DNA of 64,000 nucleotides from an uncultured Micromonospora sp. (lineage in GTDB: Bacteria > Actinomycetota > Actinomycetes > Mycobacteriales > Micromonosporaceae): positions 1 to 64,000 of the forward strand of contig CALGAM010000133.1 in NCBI GenBank assembly GCA_937951935.1, given 5' to 3'. The notes under the pieces are model-generated. The model was given only the letters and a program-made list of their open reading frames with translations. It searched no databases and was not told the origin of the DNA. Below, piece by piece: positions 30,272-38,949 of this stretch (position 1 is its first letter; each line of letters opens with the position of its first letter). The position numbers and the translations under genes were made by a program.

Positions 30272-33200
30272 TGGAGACCGTTGAACGGGTCGGAGTTGTC
30301 GTCGGCGACGTTCCGCGGCTTCAACTGCGCGGTGTAGACCGCCCCGGGATGCTCGTCCATCGCCCGCAGGCTGTCGGCCTTCAGGTACGCCGGCCGGTTG
30401 CGGTGCAGCCGGAACACGCCCTGGTCGTCCAGGCTCGCGTACCAGCCCTTGTCGCCCACCCCAGGGTTGGCCGGCGGTGGGGCCACCCGGTGGGCCGGCG
30501 CGCCCGGTTCGTCGCCGACGAGTTCGAACCGCCAGCCGTGGTCGGACGCCGGGGGCAGCGGCTCGCTGCTGATCAGGCCGTTTCGTTCGACTCCGGCGTG
30601 GTCATCCCAGAACCGGTGGGTCCAGGCCGGTGACTCGGGCAGGTTCGGGAAGACCTCCCGGGTCGGCGTCAACTCGGCGTTGCCGACGGCCACCCGCAGC
30701 CGGCGGGCCAGGGCGAACGCGTCGGCGGCGGACATCGGAACGGCCACGTCCTGCGACGCGGGCGGGGTGCCCTCGGTCGCCGGCACGACGTGCAACGACA
30801 GTCGGCGGCGACGGACAGGGTGTCCGGCCACAACAAGCGGGGTGCCCTCGGTCGCCGGCACGACGTGCAGCGGCCGCTTGTCCTCCGGCTGGGTCCGCCA
30901 CACGTGCAGCACCAGCTCAAGCTGCGGGTTGATCTCCACTCGGGCCTGCTTGTCGTGCAACCACCGGTCGTCCTGCGAGTCGCCGCTGTGGGGAAGCGCC
31001 GGCTCGTACCCCTCCTGCTCGGCGACGTTCCCGACGTCGAAGTAACCCCACAGGAGGTCCTGGTCCCGGTCGCCCTCGACGATGACGCGGTGGATGTTGA
31101 TCGGGCGTCGCAGCTGGTCCAGATCGCGCTCCAGGAAGCGCCGTTCGCCGTCCGCGAGGAACTCGGTGTTCGCCCGGAACAGATCCTCCCCGCCGGACAT
31201 GACGGAGAACCTGAAGCTCGCCGCGAGCGTCTGGAAGACGTTGTCCACGTCCACCCGGATGTCGAGGCCCCCGGTCTGGACGACCCGCTCGGCGTTGCCC
31301 GGGCCGCCGAGGGTGCGCATGCGCTCGGCCCATACCGCCCCGATCGAGGTGGCGGACTTGGCATGGTCGGCGTCCAGCAGCAGCGCGGTCGGATCCCACA
31401 GCAGGTTGGGGTGTTCGCGGGCCGCGGTGGCGAACGCCTCGTCGAAGACCTCGCGCACCAGCGGCAGCGCGCTGCCCCGTCCGGTGAGGATCAGCCGGTC
31501 GAGGCGCTCGCGGTGGTCGCCGAACCGGGTGACGACCAAGTCCACCGCGATCTTGGCCAGCTGCTCCACAACGGACCGCGCCAGCACGTGGAACCTCTCG
31601 GCCGTCAGCGACACGGGGACACCGCCGCTGCCGATCACCTCGTCGACCTCGTCGGCGGCGAGCGTGAAGTCCTTGCCCTGCCCGAGATGGTCGATCTTCG
31701 CGCGCTCGGCGATGCGCCACAGCCGCTGGAAGGCCCGGCGGCGGGCCGGGTCCTCGCGCCAGCGGGTCGGCACGAGCTGCTCGACGGCGTTGCGGTGCGG
31801 CGGCACCTTCTGGCCGCCGCGGCTCCGCCGGTCCGTGGAGTTGAGGTAGGCCAGCTCCGCCTTGGTCAGGGCGTCCTTCACAGGCTTGCCGTCGCGCCAC
31901 CAGTCGCCGGTCTTGTCCATGCGGGTGACCGCGTCGTTCACCGTCGCGCCAGCGCGCCCCTCCGCGTACTCGGTCAGGAGCGCGTCGGCGATGGCGGCCT
32001 TCAGCCAGTGGAAGACGCAGAGCGTGATGTAGTCGCCGCCCCGGTTCTCGCGGCCGGTGCTGCCACGCAGCGAGGGCGACACGTGGTAACACTTGCCGTG
32101 GCCGGCCGGGGCGGGCCCGACGTTGACCGGCGAGACGTCCAGCAGGTGCATGCCGAACAGCGCGATGTCGGTCGTGCCACCGCCGATGTCGACGACGAGC
32201 AGGTTCTCGGTGAACGCGGCCGGGTTGTTCGTCGCGCGCATCCGAGCGCGCAGCGCTTCGATCCCGACGTACGGGTCGGCCCCGATGTCACGCATCAGGT
32301 AGTAGAAGCCCGCCGCGATCGCCTCGTCGTAGCGGTTGTTGACCTCCAGCACCCCGGTGTGGCGACGTACCCCCTCGACCAGCGCGGTACGGGCCGCGCC
32401 GTGCAGCACCGTCGGGTACGTCACGATGACCCGACCGATCGGGCCGTGGTCCAGGTCGGGATCCTTCGCGATGGCGGCAGCGCTGCGGTCGACGAGGTCG
32501 GCGATCGCGCGCACGACGACGTCGTCGGTCTTCTCCAGCAGGTCCTGGTGCCCCGGTGGCCGCCCGAAGTGGCGCTTGAGGCCATGGATGACGAGGTCCT
32601 CGCTGTCGTCCCTGGGCGGACCGACACGGACCTTGCCCGACTCGTCGATGCTGACCACGCTGGACAGCACCGTCTCGCCCTGGTCGCCCAGCGGCAGCTC
32701 GTGCAGATTCCACCGGTCGGGTGCGGGCGCGGCGAACGCCTCCGCGTACGCGGCGTACAGCCGGCCGGTGAGCCAGTCGCGCAGGCGTTCGCCGGTGAAC
32801 GGCGCCTGCGACTCCAGCTGCCGGACCGTCTCGTGCAGCAGCGGCGCCCGGTCGTCGGTCTCCTGACGCAGCGCCGCGGCGAGATCGGGGCGGGTGGCGT
32901 CGTCGCCGAGCACCTTCCTGGCCGCGGTGGTGGCCAGTCGCTCCCACGTGTCGTCGGCGAAGCCGCCCGGGCCGACCTCGTCGAGCAGCTCGGCGATCCG
33001 CCGACGGAGCACCGTGGTCTGGCTGCGGGGCAGCGGCGGCGTTGCCCGGCTGGTCTCGTCCCACAGGGTTGCGGTGCAGGCGGTCGTGCCGAAGTCGACG
33101 GCGAGGATTCCGTGGTGCCGCTCCGGCGTGTGGGTCCGTGGCGGGTCGGTCTTCGCCGCCTCCTCCGGCACCTCCGTGGTGTCATCTGGCGTGGACGCGA

Positions 33201-33609
33201 CGGCGGGTGCCCCCCACACCAGCCGGAGCCGCTCGGTCACCGTCACCCGGTACGGCACCCAGGCGCCGGAAATGTCCTGTTGCTGCACCTCGGCGGTCAC
33301 CCGCAGCGTGACCTCCTGCTGACCCACCGGCCCGGGCAGCAGGTCGCTGGTGGCGGGCACCATCCGCGATCCCGGCACCGCACCGGGCTCGGCCCGCCAT
33401 GCCCGTTCCAGCAGCGGCAGCAGGGCACCGTCCAGGGGCGGCTCGGCTGTCTCGACGGCGACGGTCAGCCAGTGCAGCCACACCGTCGCGCCGGCCGCGT
33501 CCAGCCGCACGTCCGGCAGGCGGACGCCGTGCGGGCCGGCGTCGATCCGGTAGCGCTGCTGGTCGTCGAGGCCGGCGACCAGCGAGATCGACAGGGCAGC
33601 GGGCGCCAT
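30268..33609 (-). CDS. Hsp70-like (actin-fold) ATPase, SrfB-like
   Basis: 1113 residues from ATG 33609, overlapping the GTPase stop by 1 nt. About 160 N-terminal residues look like a beta-rich domain. The actin-fold ATPase follows with phosphate-1 LAVDFGTT (169-176), phosphate-2 LVVDIGGGTT (471-480) and adenosine motif LILTGRGSALP (706-716), and the interval holds a large insertion. A C-terminal region of about 370 residues replaces the Hsp70 peptide-binding domain. Size and pairing with a dynamin-like GTPase recall SrfB/SrfC. It probably works as an ATP-driven switch for the GTPase. A 25-residue repeat offset lies at 914-949. Confidence 0.82.
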   Translation of the reverse strand: MAPAALSISLVAGLDDQQRYRIDAGPHGVRLPDVRLDAAGATVWLHWLTVAVETAEPPLDGALLPLLERAWRAEPGAVPGSRMVPATSDLLPGPVGQQEVTLRVTAEVQQQDISGAWVPYRVTVTERLRLVWGAPAVASTPDDTTEVPEEAAKTDPPRTHTPERHHGILAVDFGTTACTATLWDETSRATPPLPRSQTTVLRRRIAELLDEVGPGGFADDTWERLATTAARKVLGDDATRPDLAAALRQETDDRAPLLHETVRQLESQAPFTGERLRDWLTGRLYAAYAEAFAAPAPDRWNLHELPLGDQGETVLSSVVSIDESGKVRVGPPRDDSEDLVIHGLKRHFGRPPGHQDLLEKTDDVVVRAIADLVDRSAAAIAKDPDLDHGPIGRVIVTYPTVLHGAARTALVEGVRRHTGVLEVNNRYDEAIAAGFYYLMRDIGADPYVGIEALRARMRATNNPAAFTENLLVVDIGGGTTDIALFGMHLLDVSPVNVGPAPAGHGKCYHVSPSLRGSTGRENRGGDYITLCVFHWLKAAIADALLTEYAEGRAGATVNDAVTRMDKTGDWWRDGKPVKDALTKAELAYLNSTDRRSRGGQKVPPHRNAVEQLVPTRWREDPARRRAFQRLWRIAERAKIDHLGQGKDFTLAADEVDEVIGSGGVPVSLTAERFHVLARSVVEQLAKIAVDLVVTRFGDHRERLDRLILTGRGSALPLVREVFDEAFATAAREHPNLLWDPTALLLDADHAKSATSIGAVWAERMRTLGGPGNAERVVQTGGLDIRVDVDNVFQTLAASFRFSVMSGGEDLFRANTEFLADGERRFLERDLDQLRRPINIHRVIVEGDRDQDLLWGYFDVGNVAEQEGYEPALPHSGDSQDDRWLHDKQARVEINPQLELVLHVWRTQPEDKRPLHVVPATEGTPLVVAGHPVRRRRLSLHVVPATEGTPPASQDVAVPMSAADAFALARRLRVAVGNAELTPTREVFPNLPESPAWTHRFWDDHAGVERNGLISSEPLPPASDHGWRFELVGDEPGAPAHRVAPPPANPGVGDKGWYASLDDQGVFRLHRNRPAYLKADSLRAMDEHPGAVYTAQLKPRNVADDNSDPFNGLQ
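30762..30869. repeat. 33-bp direct repeat inside the Hsp70-like gene
   Basis: An identical 33-bp sequence occurs at 30762-30794 and 30837-30869, 75 bp (25 codons) apart, so both copies encode LHVVPATEGTP in frame. This points to a recent in-frame duplication in the C-terminal region. Confidence 0.85.
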
Positions 33610-35978
33610 CAGATTCTGTCCCTCTCCGGCTCATCGAGCTCGCTGAGCAGACTGAACGGCTTGGTGGACTCGCCGGGGAGGGCGTCGCGCAGCTGGGGCG
33701 GGTAGGCGGCGTGCACGAACTGCTCCCACGAATCGGGGTGGAACCATGCCTCCTGCAGCTGCTCCAGCGCCTCGCGCAACACGGCTGTGCGCTCCCGCAG
33801 ACGACTCGCCCACGCCTCAAGGCCGGCGCGGACCACGGCGTTGGACAACGTGTACTGGAGCCGCGCGATGTTGACCTGGTGGCGGTCGGTGCCCGGGCCC
33901 GGCTCCGGGTGCCAGGCGAGGCGGTACTCGGGCCGGAGCGGGAACGGGTCACGAGCCTGGCCGGTGCTGTCCGGCTGGTCGGCGCTGTCCAGGCGGGCCT
34001 TGAGCCAGCCCACCGTCACGGCCTTGGCCAACTGCTCGCGATGCTCGTCGAATGTGGGCACCAACCGGTCCCGCACCGGGTCGATCGCGGCGCGGAACGC
34101 GTCGGTGAGTCCAGCGAGCTCGCGTTTGCGCCTGGCCAGCCAGGTGAGCACCAGCAGATCGGCCACCTCCCGGCCGTCCTGGCAGGCCGCCGCGCGCGCC
34201 TGCGCGAAATCCTCACGCAGCTCGTCGCCGAGCACGGGCAGGCCGCGCGGGTTGGATCGGACCTGCTGTTGATCGACCGCTTCCCACACCCGCGGCCACA
34301 GCCGCCAGTTGCTCACCCGACGCAGCGCCCGGCGGGTCACCTCCTCCGGCCCGGTCAGCCCGTTCTCCAGGCGGTAGTCGCGCCGGAAAACGTCCAGGTC
34401 GCAGCGCTTCAGCGTGTCGAGCAGCTGGTTCCGGGCCGCCCAGCACACCTCCGCACGCAGCGTGTCGCGGTGCTGCTCCGCGTCGTCGCGCCGGCGCTCG
34501 TACCACGACCGCAGGGCGGCCTCGGCCGGCTCCAGCGCCGCGTCGAGCTCGACCTGGAGGTCGCGCAGCCGCTTCTCCTTGCGGGTCAGGCCGACGCGCA
34601 CGGCGTGTCCGGTCAGCAGCTCGCGCAGTCGGCGGATGCCGCCGTCGATGCCGAAATCGGAGAGCGGGCCGGCGATCCCTCGGCGCTCGGCTCGGTCGCC
34701 GAGGGCGCCCCACGCCCGGGCCCGTCGGATCTTGGTCTGGCGCCAGTGATCCAGTGACTCTCCGGCCGGTGGCGGCACCGGCGGTGGAGCGTCCGCCGGG
34801 CCCAGCGCCCACGCGGTGACGGCCGACGCGAACACCACGTCGTTGCCGGCCAGTTCGTCGCCGCCGGTCGCGGTCGCCCACGCGGCGGCCAGGCCGCCCA
34901 GCGCGGGCGCGTGGCGGATGTCGTCGTCGGTGACGACGCCCACCCGGGACTCCAGCTCGGGCGCGGCCGCCGGGTACTGGTCGAACTTGTTCACCACGAC
35001 GATCGCGCGCTTCTGACCGCTGGCGGCGGCGAACTCACGCTGCAGCTCGGTGACGACGGCCGCGTCGGGGTGCAGCGGTTCCATGACCACGACGAACGCG
35101 TCCAGCTCCGACATGACGCGGCGCAGCAGCAGCTCGTCGCGGATCTGTGCCTGGTCCGCGCCCCGCCCAGGGGTGTCGCAGAGCACCACGTGCTCGCCCG
35201 CGCGCTTCTCCAGCGGCCAGTACCGCTGCGGCACCGTGACCGTGATCTCCACCCGCTCGACCAGCCGGCGGCTCGTTTCGAGGGTCGCCGGGTCCTGCAG
35301 GCGCGCCGCCGGGATCGGCCCCGGCACGGGCCAGTGCGGGACGGGCGGACGGAAGCCGGCGCCCCGGCCGATCATCAACAGGTGTCGCCGCGCCACGGGC
35401 CACGGCACCGTGGCCGGCGGGCTGCCGACGAGGTGGGGAAGGCCACAGACCGCGTCCCGCAGGTCGATCAGCTCCCACACCCGCGGCCGCAGCTCCGGAC
35501 GGGGCCAGAGCACCTTCTCGCACCACGCGCTGAGCTGCGACCACGACAGGCCCTCCGGGCCGGGCAGGTGGAACGGCGCCGCCTCCGCCCGCAACACCTT
35601 GACCAGCTCGTCCCGGTAGAGGTCGACCGTGGCCCGGTCGAGGTAGTGCACGGTCGCGTCGGGTGCGGGCGTGGTCGCCGGCACCTGCGCCACCACCGGG
35701 CGCACCTCGATGATCGCCCCGGTGGCCGCCTGGTCGGCGACGGGCAGCAGGCCGGCGTCGCCGAGGAGGAAGCCCACCAGCACGGACTTCCCGGTCTTGA
35801 AGCCACCGCCGAAACCGACCCGCACCGGCGCCTCGGCCGCTGCCTCGACCGCGGCCACGGCGTCCCTTACCCGAGCGACAAGGGCGGGGTCGATTTCGTC
35901 GCGCCCGGGGTGCTCCAGCACTCTGGCCGCATATTGGGTGGCGCGCTGGCGAATGCCGGGAATGCCTTCCGTGGACAT
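33609..35978 (-). CDS. Dynamin-like GTPase (SrfC-like)
   Basis: 789 residues from ATG 35978 with GGAGGGG just upstream (a GTG at 35996 would overlap that site). P-loop GGFKTGKS (58-65), a Thr-containing switch in ADQAATGAI, G3 VVLCDTPGRGADQ (about 265-280) and G4 VVNKFDQ (about 330) show a functional GTPase. The C-terminal 400 residues are mostly helical and Arg/Glu-rich, as in bacterial dynamin-like stalks, with no clear transmembrane segment. It is the first gene of the operon. Bacterial dynamin-like proteins remodel or guard membranes, and several act in phage defence. The pairing with an Hsp70-like ATPase resembles Enterobacterial srfB-srfC. Confidence 0.85.
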   Translation of the reverse strand: MSTEGIPGIRQRATQYAARVLEHPGRDEIDPALVARVRDAVAAVEAAAEAPVRVGFGGGFKTGKSVLVGFLLGDAGLLPVADQAATGAIIEVRPVVAQVPATTPAPDATVHYLDRATVDLYRDELVKVLRAEAAPFHLPGPEGLSWSQLSAWCEKVLWPRPELRPRVWELIDLRDAVCGLPHLVGSPPATVPWPVARRHLLMIGRGAGFRPPVPHWPVPGPIPAARLQDPATLETSRRLVERVEITVTVPQRYWPLEKRAGEHVVLCDTPGRGADQAQIRDELLLRRVMSELDAFVVVMEPLHPDAAVVTELQREFAAASGQKRAIVVVNKFDQYPAAAPELESRVGVVTDDDIRHAPALGGLAAAWATATGGDELAGNDVVFASAVTAWALGPADAPPPVPPPAGESLDHWRQTKIRRARAWGALGDRAERRGIAGPLSDFGIDGGIRRLRELLTGHAVRVGLTRKEKRLRDLQVELDAALEPAEAALRSWYERRRDDAEQHRDTLRAEVCWAARNQLLDTLKRCDLDVFRRDYRLENGLTGPEEVTRRALRRVSNWRLWPRVWEAVDQQQVRSNPRGLPVLGDELREDFAQARAAACQDGREVADLLVLTWLARRKRELAGLTDAFRAAIDPVRDRLVPTFDEHREQLAKAVTVGWLKARLDSADQPDSTGQARDPFPLRPEYRLAWHPEPGPGTDRHQVNIARLQYTLSNAVVRAGLEAWASRLRERTAVLREALEQLQEAWFHPDSWEQFVHAAYPPQLRDALPGESTKPFSLLSELDEPERDRI

Positions 35979-36017
35979 GCCCCTCCGCCGATCCACTCAG
36001 ACGGTCCGGATGCGCCG

Positions 36018-36046
36018 ATCGTATTGGACGGCGCGCCTTCCGGGAA
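36018..36046 (-). promoter_or_regulatory. Candidate promoter of the GTPase-Hsp70-kinase operon
   Basis: On the minus strand TACGAT (36023-36018) is preceded, 17 bp away, by a weak -35 (TTCCCG). The transcript would start about 33 nt before ATG 35978. Bases 36047-36330 contain no gene I can recognise. Confidence 0.35.
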
Positions 36047-36329
36047 TAGGTCAGTGGCTGCAGAAATCAGACTGACGCATACGTCCGACCCATCCGTTTA
36101 CTCAGGGATGCGGCGCGCCGCCGCTCGGGCCGGCACGGCCGTCCCGTGCCGCACCGTCCACAGAAGAGACCCCGCGCCGCACCGTCCACAGGGGAGTGAA
36201 TCCGGCCGCACGTCAGGAGGCCGGTCAACCGGTGGATCGCGTCGTGGACCGCGTAGCCCTACGGTCCGGCCCGGGACGTTCGCACCGTCCCGGGGCCGGA
36301 GCAGGTGCCGCCACCGCATCAAAGCGAGG

Positions 36330-36680
36330 ACCGGTGGTTTCGAGTGGTTGTTGCAACGAGGTAGGTGTCGAGGGCCTGGGCTGGTTTTGTTTGGTTGAGG
36401 ATCTGGCGGGGTGGCCGTCGAGTTCGCGGGCGATGGTGTTGAGGTTGGTTTGGGGGTAGGTGCGGAAGTTGAAGGTGCTGCGGGGGAAATGTTCGCTCAG
36501 GAGATTATTGGTGTCTTCGTTGCTGCCGCGTTGCCGCAGGCGTGGGGTCGCAGAAGTAGACGCCGCGGTCGGCGGTGAGGGTGAAGGTGACGTGGTTGGT
36601 CGGTTTGCTGCCCTGGTCTCCGGTGTGGTCCTGCGTGGTTCGGTCGGTGGCCACGTCGTGAAATTGATATTGAGAGCACG
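36330..36680 (-). pseudogene. IS30-family transposase remnant (C-terminal part, frameshifted)
   Basis: Reading right to left, one frame gives DQGSKPTNHVTFTLTADRG then VYFCDP, the DDE region of IS30 transposases. A shifted frame then gives RGSNEDTNNLLSEHFP and NLNTIARELDGHP, their conserved C-terminus. The N-terminal two thirds and terminal inverted repeats are absent. The base composition here is less GC-rich than its surroundings. It lies just upstream of the accessory operon and marks an old insertion or rearrangement point. Confidence 0.8.
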
Positions 36681-36703
36681 GCAAGGATCACGGTCCAGGG
36701 CCG

Positions 36704-36850
36704 GTGCCAACCCCAGAGACGGCACGCATCTACCGGCACCGCCACCTGCTGTGCGACCTGTGCTCGCGCCGCATGTTCGGCAAGACCAAGCGGCGACACC
36801 ACAGGAACGAACCCCTGGTACGACACGCACCCAGACGCCTTGACCGTGCG
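36704..36850 (+). pseudogene. Possible fragment of a large serine recombinase (zinc-ribbon region)
   Basis: A short frame reads YRHRHLLCDLCSRRMFGKTKRR, which resembles the CxxCxRRM zinc-ribbon part of actinobacterial large serine recombinases. The second Cys pair and everything else are missing. It sits about 200 bp from the 3' end of the tRNA-Arg gene, where an integrated element would begin. The match is short, so this is tentative. Bases 36851-37046 show nothing further. Confidence 0.35.
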
Positions 36851-37046
36851 GGGACGCGATCCCTCACCTCGGAACCGGAGGCGCTAACCAGGACAGATAG
36901 GCATCGATCCAATGATCGGCAGGGAGGTCGTCGCCCAACTGCCACGGGCAGTCACCGCTTCTCGGCGGTGGCAGTCGGATGAGATCCGACAACGGGCCGG
37001 ACGAGTACACCGGTGCTCACCCGGCTGTCCGGTCTGGTGTCTGACG

Positions 37047-37118
37047 TGCCCCCGGCAGGATTCGAACCTGCGCACCCGCCTCCGGAGGGCGGTGCTCTAT
37101 CCCCTGAGCTACGGGGGC
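37047..37118 (-). tRNA. tRNA-Arg (anticodon CCG)
   Basis: 72 nt on the minus strand. A 7-bp acceptor stem (GCCCCCG/CGGGGGC), D-arm GCTC...GAGC, a 5-bp anticodon stem CCGCC/GGCGG with loop CTCCGGA (anticodon CCG), and a T-arm with TTCGAAT all fold cleanly. CCA is not encoded. Its 3' end faces the decayed mobile-element pieces and the accessory operon. argS lies 2.8 kb away. Confidence 0.97.
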
Positions 37119-37309
37119 TTGGTGACCCAGGAAGAGTAGCAAACAAGACCGCCCGGCGCCGAATCGGTATCCGTCGTGCCGGTCCGCGGTCGTGCGCGTG
37201 CCGTCTCCACGGGCCCGGGCCTCGAAGACGACCCGGTCGGTGGTGGCCCGATCGCCGGATGCCCGGGCCGGTGCGGTCGGGCCACTCCGCACCGGCCCGG
37301 GCGCATCGG

Positions 37310-37993
37310 CTACCGGCCGCAGCTGGGCAGCGCGTGTAGCACGATGTGTGCGGGCAGCCGTCGGGGCCACTCGGCGCGGGTCCAGGAACCGTCGACGACG
37401 ACGTGGATGCCCCGGCCGTCGGCGCCGCTGAGCCGCAGCAGGAAGTCCCGGGTCAGTGGCGGGTCGACGTTCGGGTTGGCGATGAGGAAGCGCACCTGGC
37501 CGCGGGCCGAGACCGCGGAGAGGACGTCGGCGGCCGGCACCACGCCGTGCAGCCGGGTCCGCCCGATCCACCAGACGTCGGCCCGGTGCTCCAGTGCGGT
37601 GCGGAGGATCACCGGGTACTCCCGATCCACCCACGCCGCCACCGCGTCGACGCAGAGCGCGCAGGCCCGGTCGGTCGGCTGGCGCGGTCCGAGGCCCCAG
37701 GCACGCAGGTAGCCGCCCATGTCCGCGGCGTCGACGGGGAGGCCGTACCGGCGCTGGGCGAGTGCGGTGACGCTGCGCCGCGTCCAGAGTTCCTCGTCGA
37801 GCCCGAGCTCGTCGGGATAACTGCCGCGGAGCGCCTCGATCAGGTCCAGTTCCTGGTCGCGGCTGAGTGCCCCGCCGACCTCGCCCGCCCGCTGGCCGCG
37901 GCGTACGGCCGCCACCGCGCCGTCGCCGCCAATGGTGTGTCGACGGCACCAACTGGTGACCGACCGACGTCCGTCCCGGAGAGCAACCGTCAT
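37310..37993 (-). CDS. IS630-derived winged-helix protein, catalytically dead
   Basis: 227 residues from ATG 37993. The remnant HTH end (RRSVTSWCRRHTIGG), a winged-helix part (GLDEELWTRRSVTALAQRRYG...MGGYLRAWGL) and a DDE-like half follow the order of IS630 transposases. The first catalytic Asp position reads ADVWWIGRTRL (IS630: WGDE-type). The second is kept as VVVDGSW, and there is no C-terminal DE motif. The frame is intact with no decay, so it may be domesticated as a DNA-binding regulator. An imperfect inverted repeat at 38028-38066 lies 35 bp upstream. A full-length HTH_29/33 regulator is the other reading. Confidence 0.65.
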   Translation of the reverse strand: MTVALRDGRRSVTSWCRRHTIGGDGAVAAVRRGQRAGEVGGALSRDQELDLIEALRGSYPDELGLDEELWTRRSVTALAQRRYGLPVDAADMGGYLRAWGLGPRQPTDRACALCVDAVAAWVDREYPVILRTALEHRADVWWIGRTRLHGVVPAADVLSAVSARGQVRFLIANPNVDPPLTRDFLLRLSGADGRGIHVVVDGSWTRAEWPRRLPAHIVLHALPSCGR

Positions 37994-38027
37994 GCCCTGG
38001 ACAACGAGTACAGATCTGAACTAGTCA

Positions 38028-38066
38028 CGTTATGTCGGTAGAAAGATGACTAAAACCGACATGACG
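38028..38066. promoter_or_regulatory. Inverted repeat CGT-N-ATGTCGGT upstream of the winged-helix gene
   Basis: Arms at 38028-38039 and 38055-38066 pair at 11 of 12 positions around a 15-nt AT-rich centre. The place, just upstream of an HTH-protein gene, suits an autoregulatory operator. A terminator for the convergent side is less likely because no gene ends here. Confidence 0.5.
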
Positions 38067-38181
38067 GAACAAGGGGTACGGAGCCTGCTGGCGTGGGACC
38101 GCCGACGCCGGCGGGGCGGACGAAACAAACGGCGGCCCCTCCGTCTGTCGGAGGTGGCCGCCGTGGGTGTGTGTCGGTTCG

Positions 38182-38889
38182 CTACCGGGCGCCGCGCGCG
38201 GCGAGCAGCGAGTTGATCAGCTCGATCTCCTTCTTCTGCCCGTTCACCATCGACTGCGCCAACGCCGTCACCTGCTCGTCGTCGGTGAGTTCGAGAATCC
38301 CCTCGGCCATGTGGATGCCGCCGAGGTGGTGGTTGAGCATCAGCCGCAGGAAGAGGATGTCGAAGTCGCGTCCGGTGGCCGCGCGGAGCTGGGCCCGTTC
38401 GGCGTCGGTGGCCATCCCGGGCATCAACCCGTCCCTCACCGTCCCGGCACCGTCCGGCATCCAGGCCATCCGCGGCTGGCTGCTGGTCGGACTCAGGTTC
38501 CAGCTCTTCAGCCAGGTCTGCATGATCCCGATCTGGGCCTGCTGGGTGAGGACGATGTCGGCCGCGAGGGTCCGGACGTCCGGATCGGTGGTCCGCTCGT
38601 GCGCCAGGATCGACAGCTCGACCGCCTGCGCGTGGTGTGTCGACATGTCCCGGGCGAACCCCGCCTCCGGCGAGTCGTTCCCGGGCCGGAACAGGCCCGG
38701 GGCGAGCAGGCCGGCGGCGAACCCGATCGCCAGGGCGAGCACGACCCCGAGGAGCAGCAACCCGCTTCCCGGGCGACGGTCGGGCGTGCCCGCCCCGACA
38801 CCCCCGGCCGGGCCACCCGTCGTCGGCCCGGCGGCCGCCGACTCCTCGGCCTCCGACGCGGTACGCGGTTCCGTGTCTGCCGTCGCCAT
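38182..38889 (-). CDS. DUF305 membrane-anchored protein
   Basis: 235 residues from ATG 38889 (GGTGGAG 5 nt upstream; ATG 38916 would add nine residues). An acidic, glycine-rich N-terminus (1-45) precedes one transmembrane helix (SGLLLLGVVLALAIGFAAGLL) and an extracytoplasmic DUF305 domain. This has two His-rich sites, MSTHHAQAVELS and LMLNHHLGGIHMAEG, in the ferritin-like four-helix pattern. Members are linked to metal, often copper, handling, without firm biochemistry. It is encoded 60 bp downstream of the DUF3105 gene on the same strand, likely co-transcribed. Confidence 0.9.
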   Translation of the reverse strand: MATADTEPRTASEAEESAAAGPTTGGPAGGVGAGTPDRRPGSGLLLLGVVLALAIGFAAGLLAPGLFRPGNDSPEAGFARDMSTHHAQAVELSILAHERTTDPDVRTLAADIVLTQQAQIGIMQTWLKSWNLSPTSSQPRMAWMPDGAGTVRDGLMPGMATDAERAQLRAATGRDFDILFLRLMLNHHLGGIHMAEGILELTDDEQVTALAQSMVNGQKKEIELINSLLAARGAR

Positions 38890-38949
38890 CGCTGCTCCAC
38901 CGGTCGTCGTTGTCATCGAGCCGCCGCGCGTGGCGCCGCGGCCGGGCCG

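Noticed and set aside
26049..35978. A MoxR-vWA ternary conflict system
   Set aside because: There is a vWA protein but no MoxR-type AAA+ ATPase; the partners are a GTPase, an Hsp70-like ATPase and a kinase/phosphatase pair.
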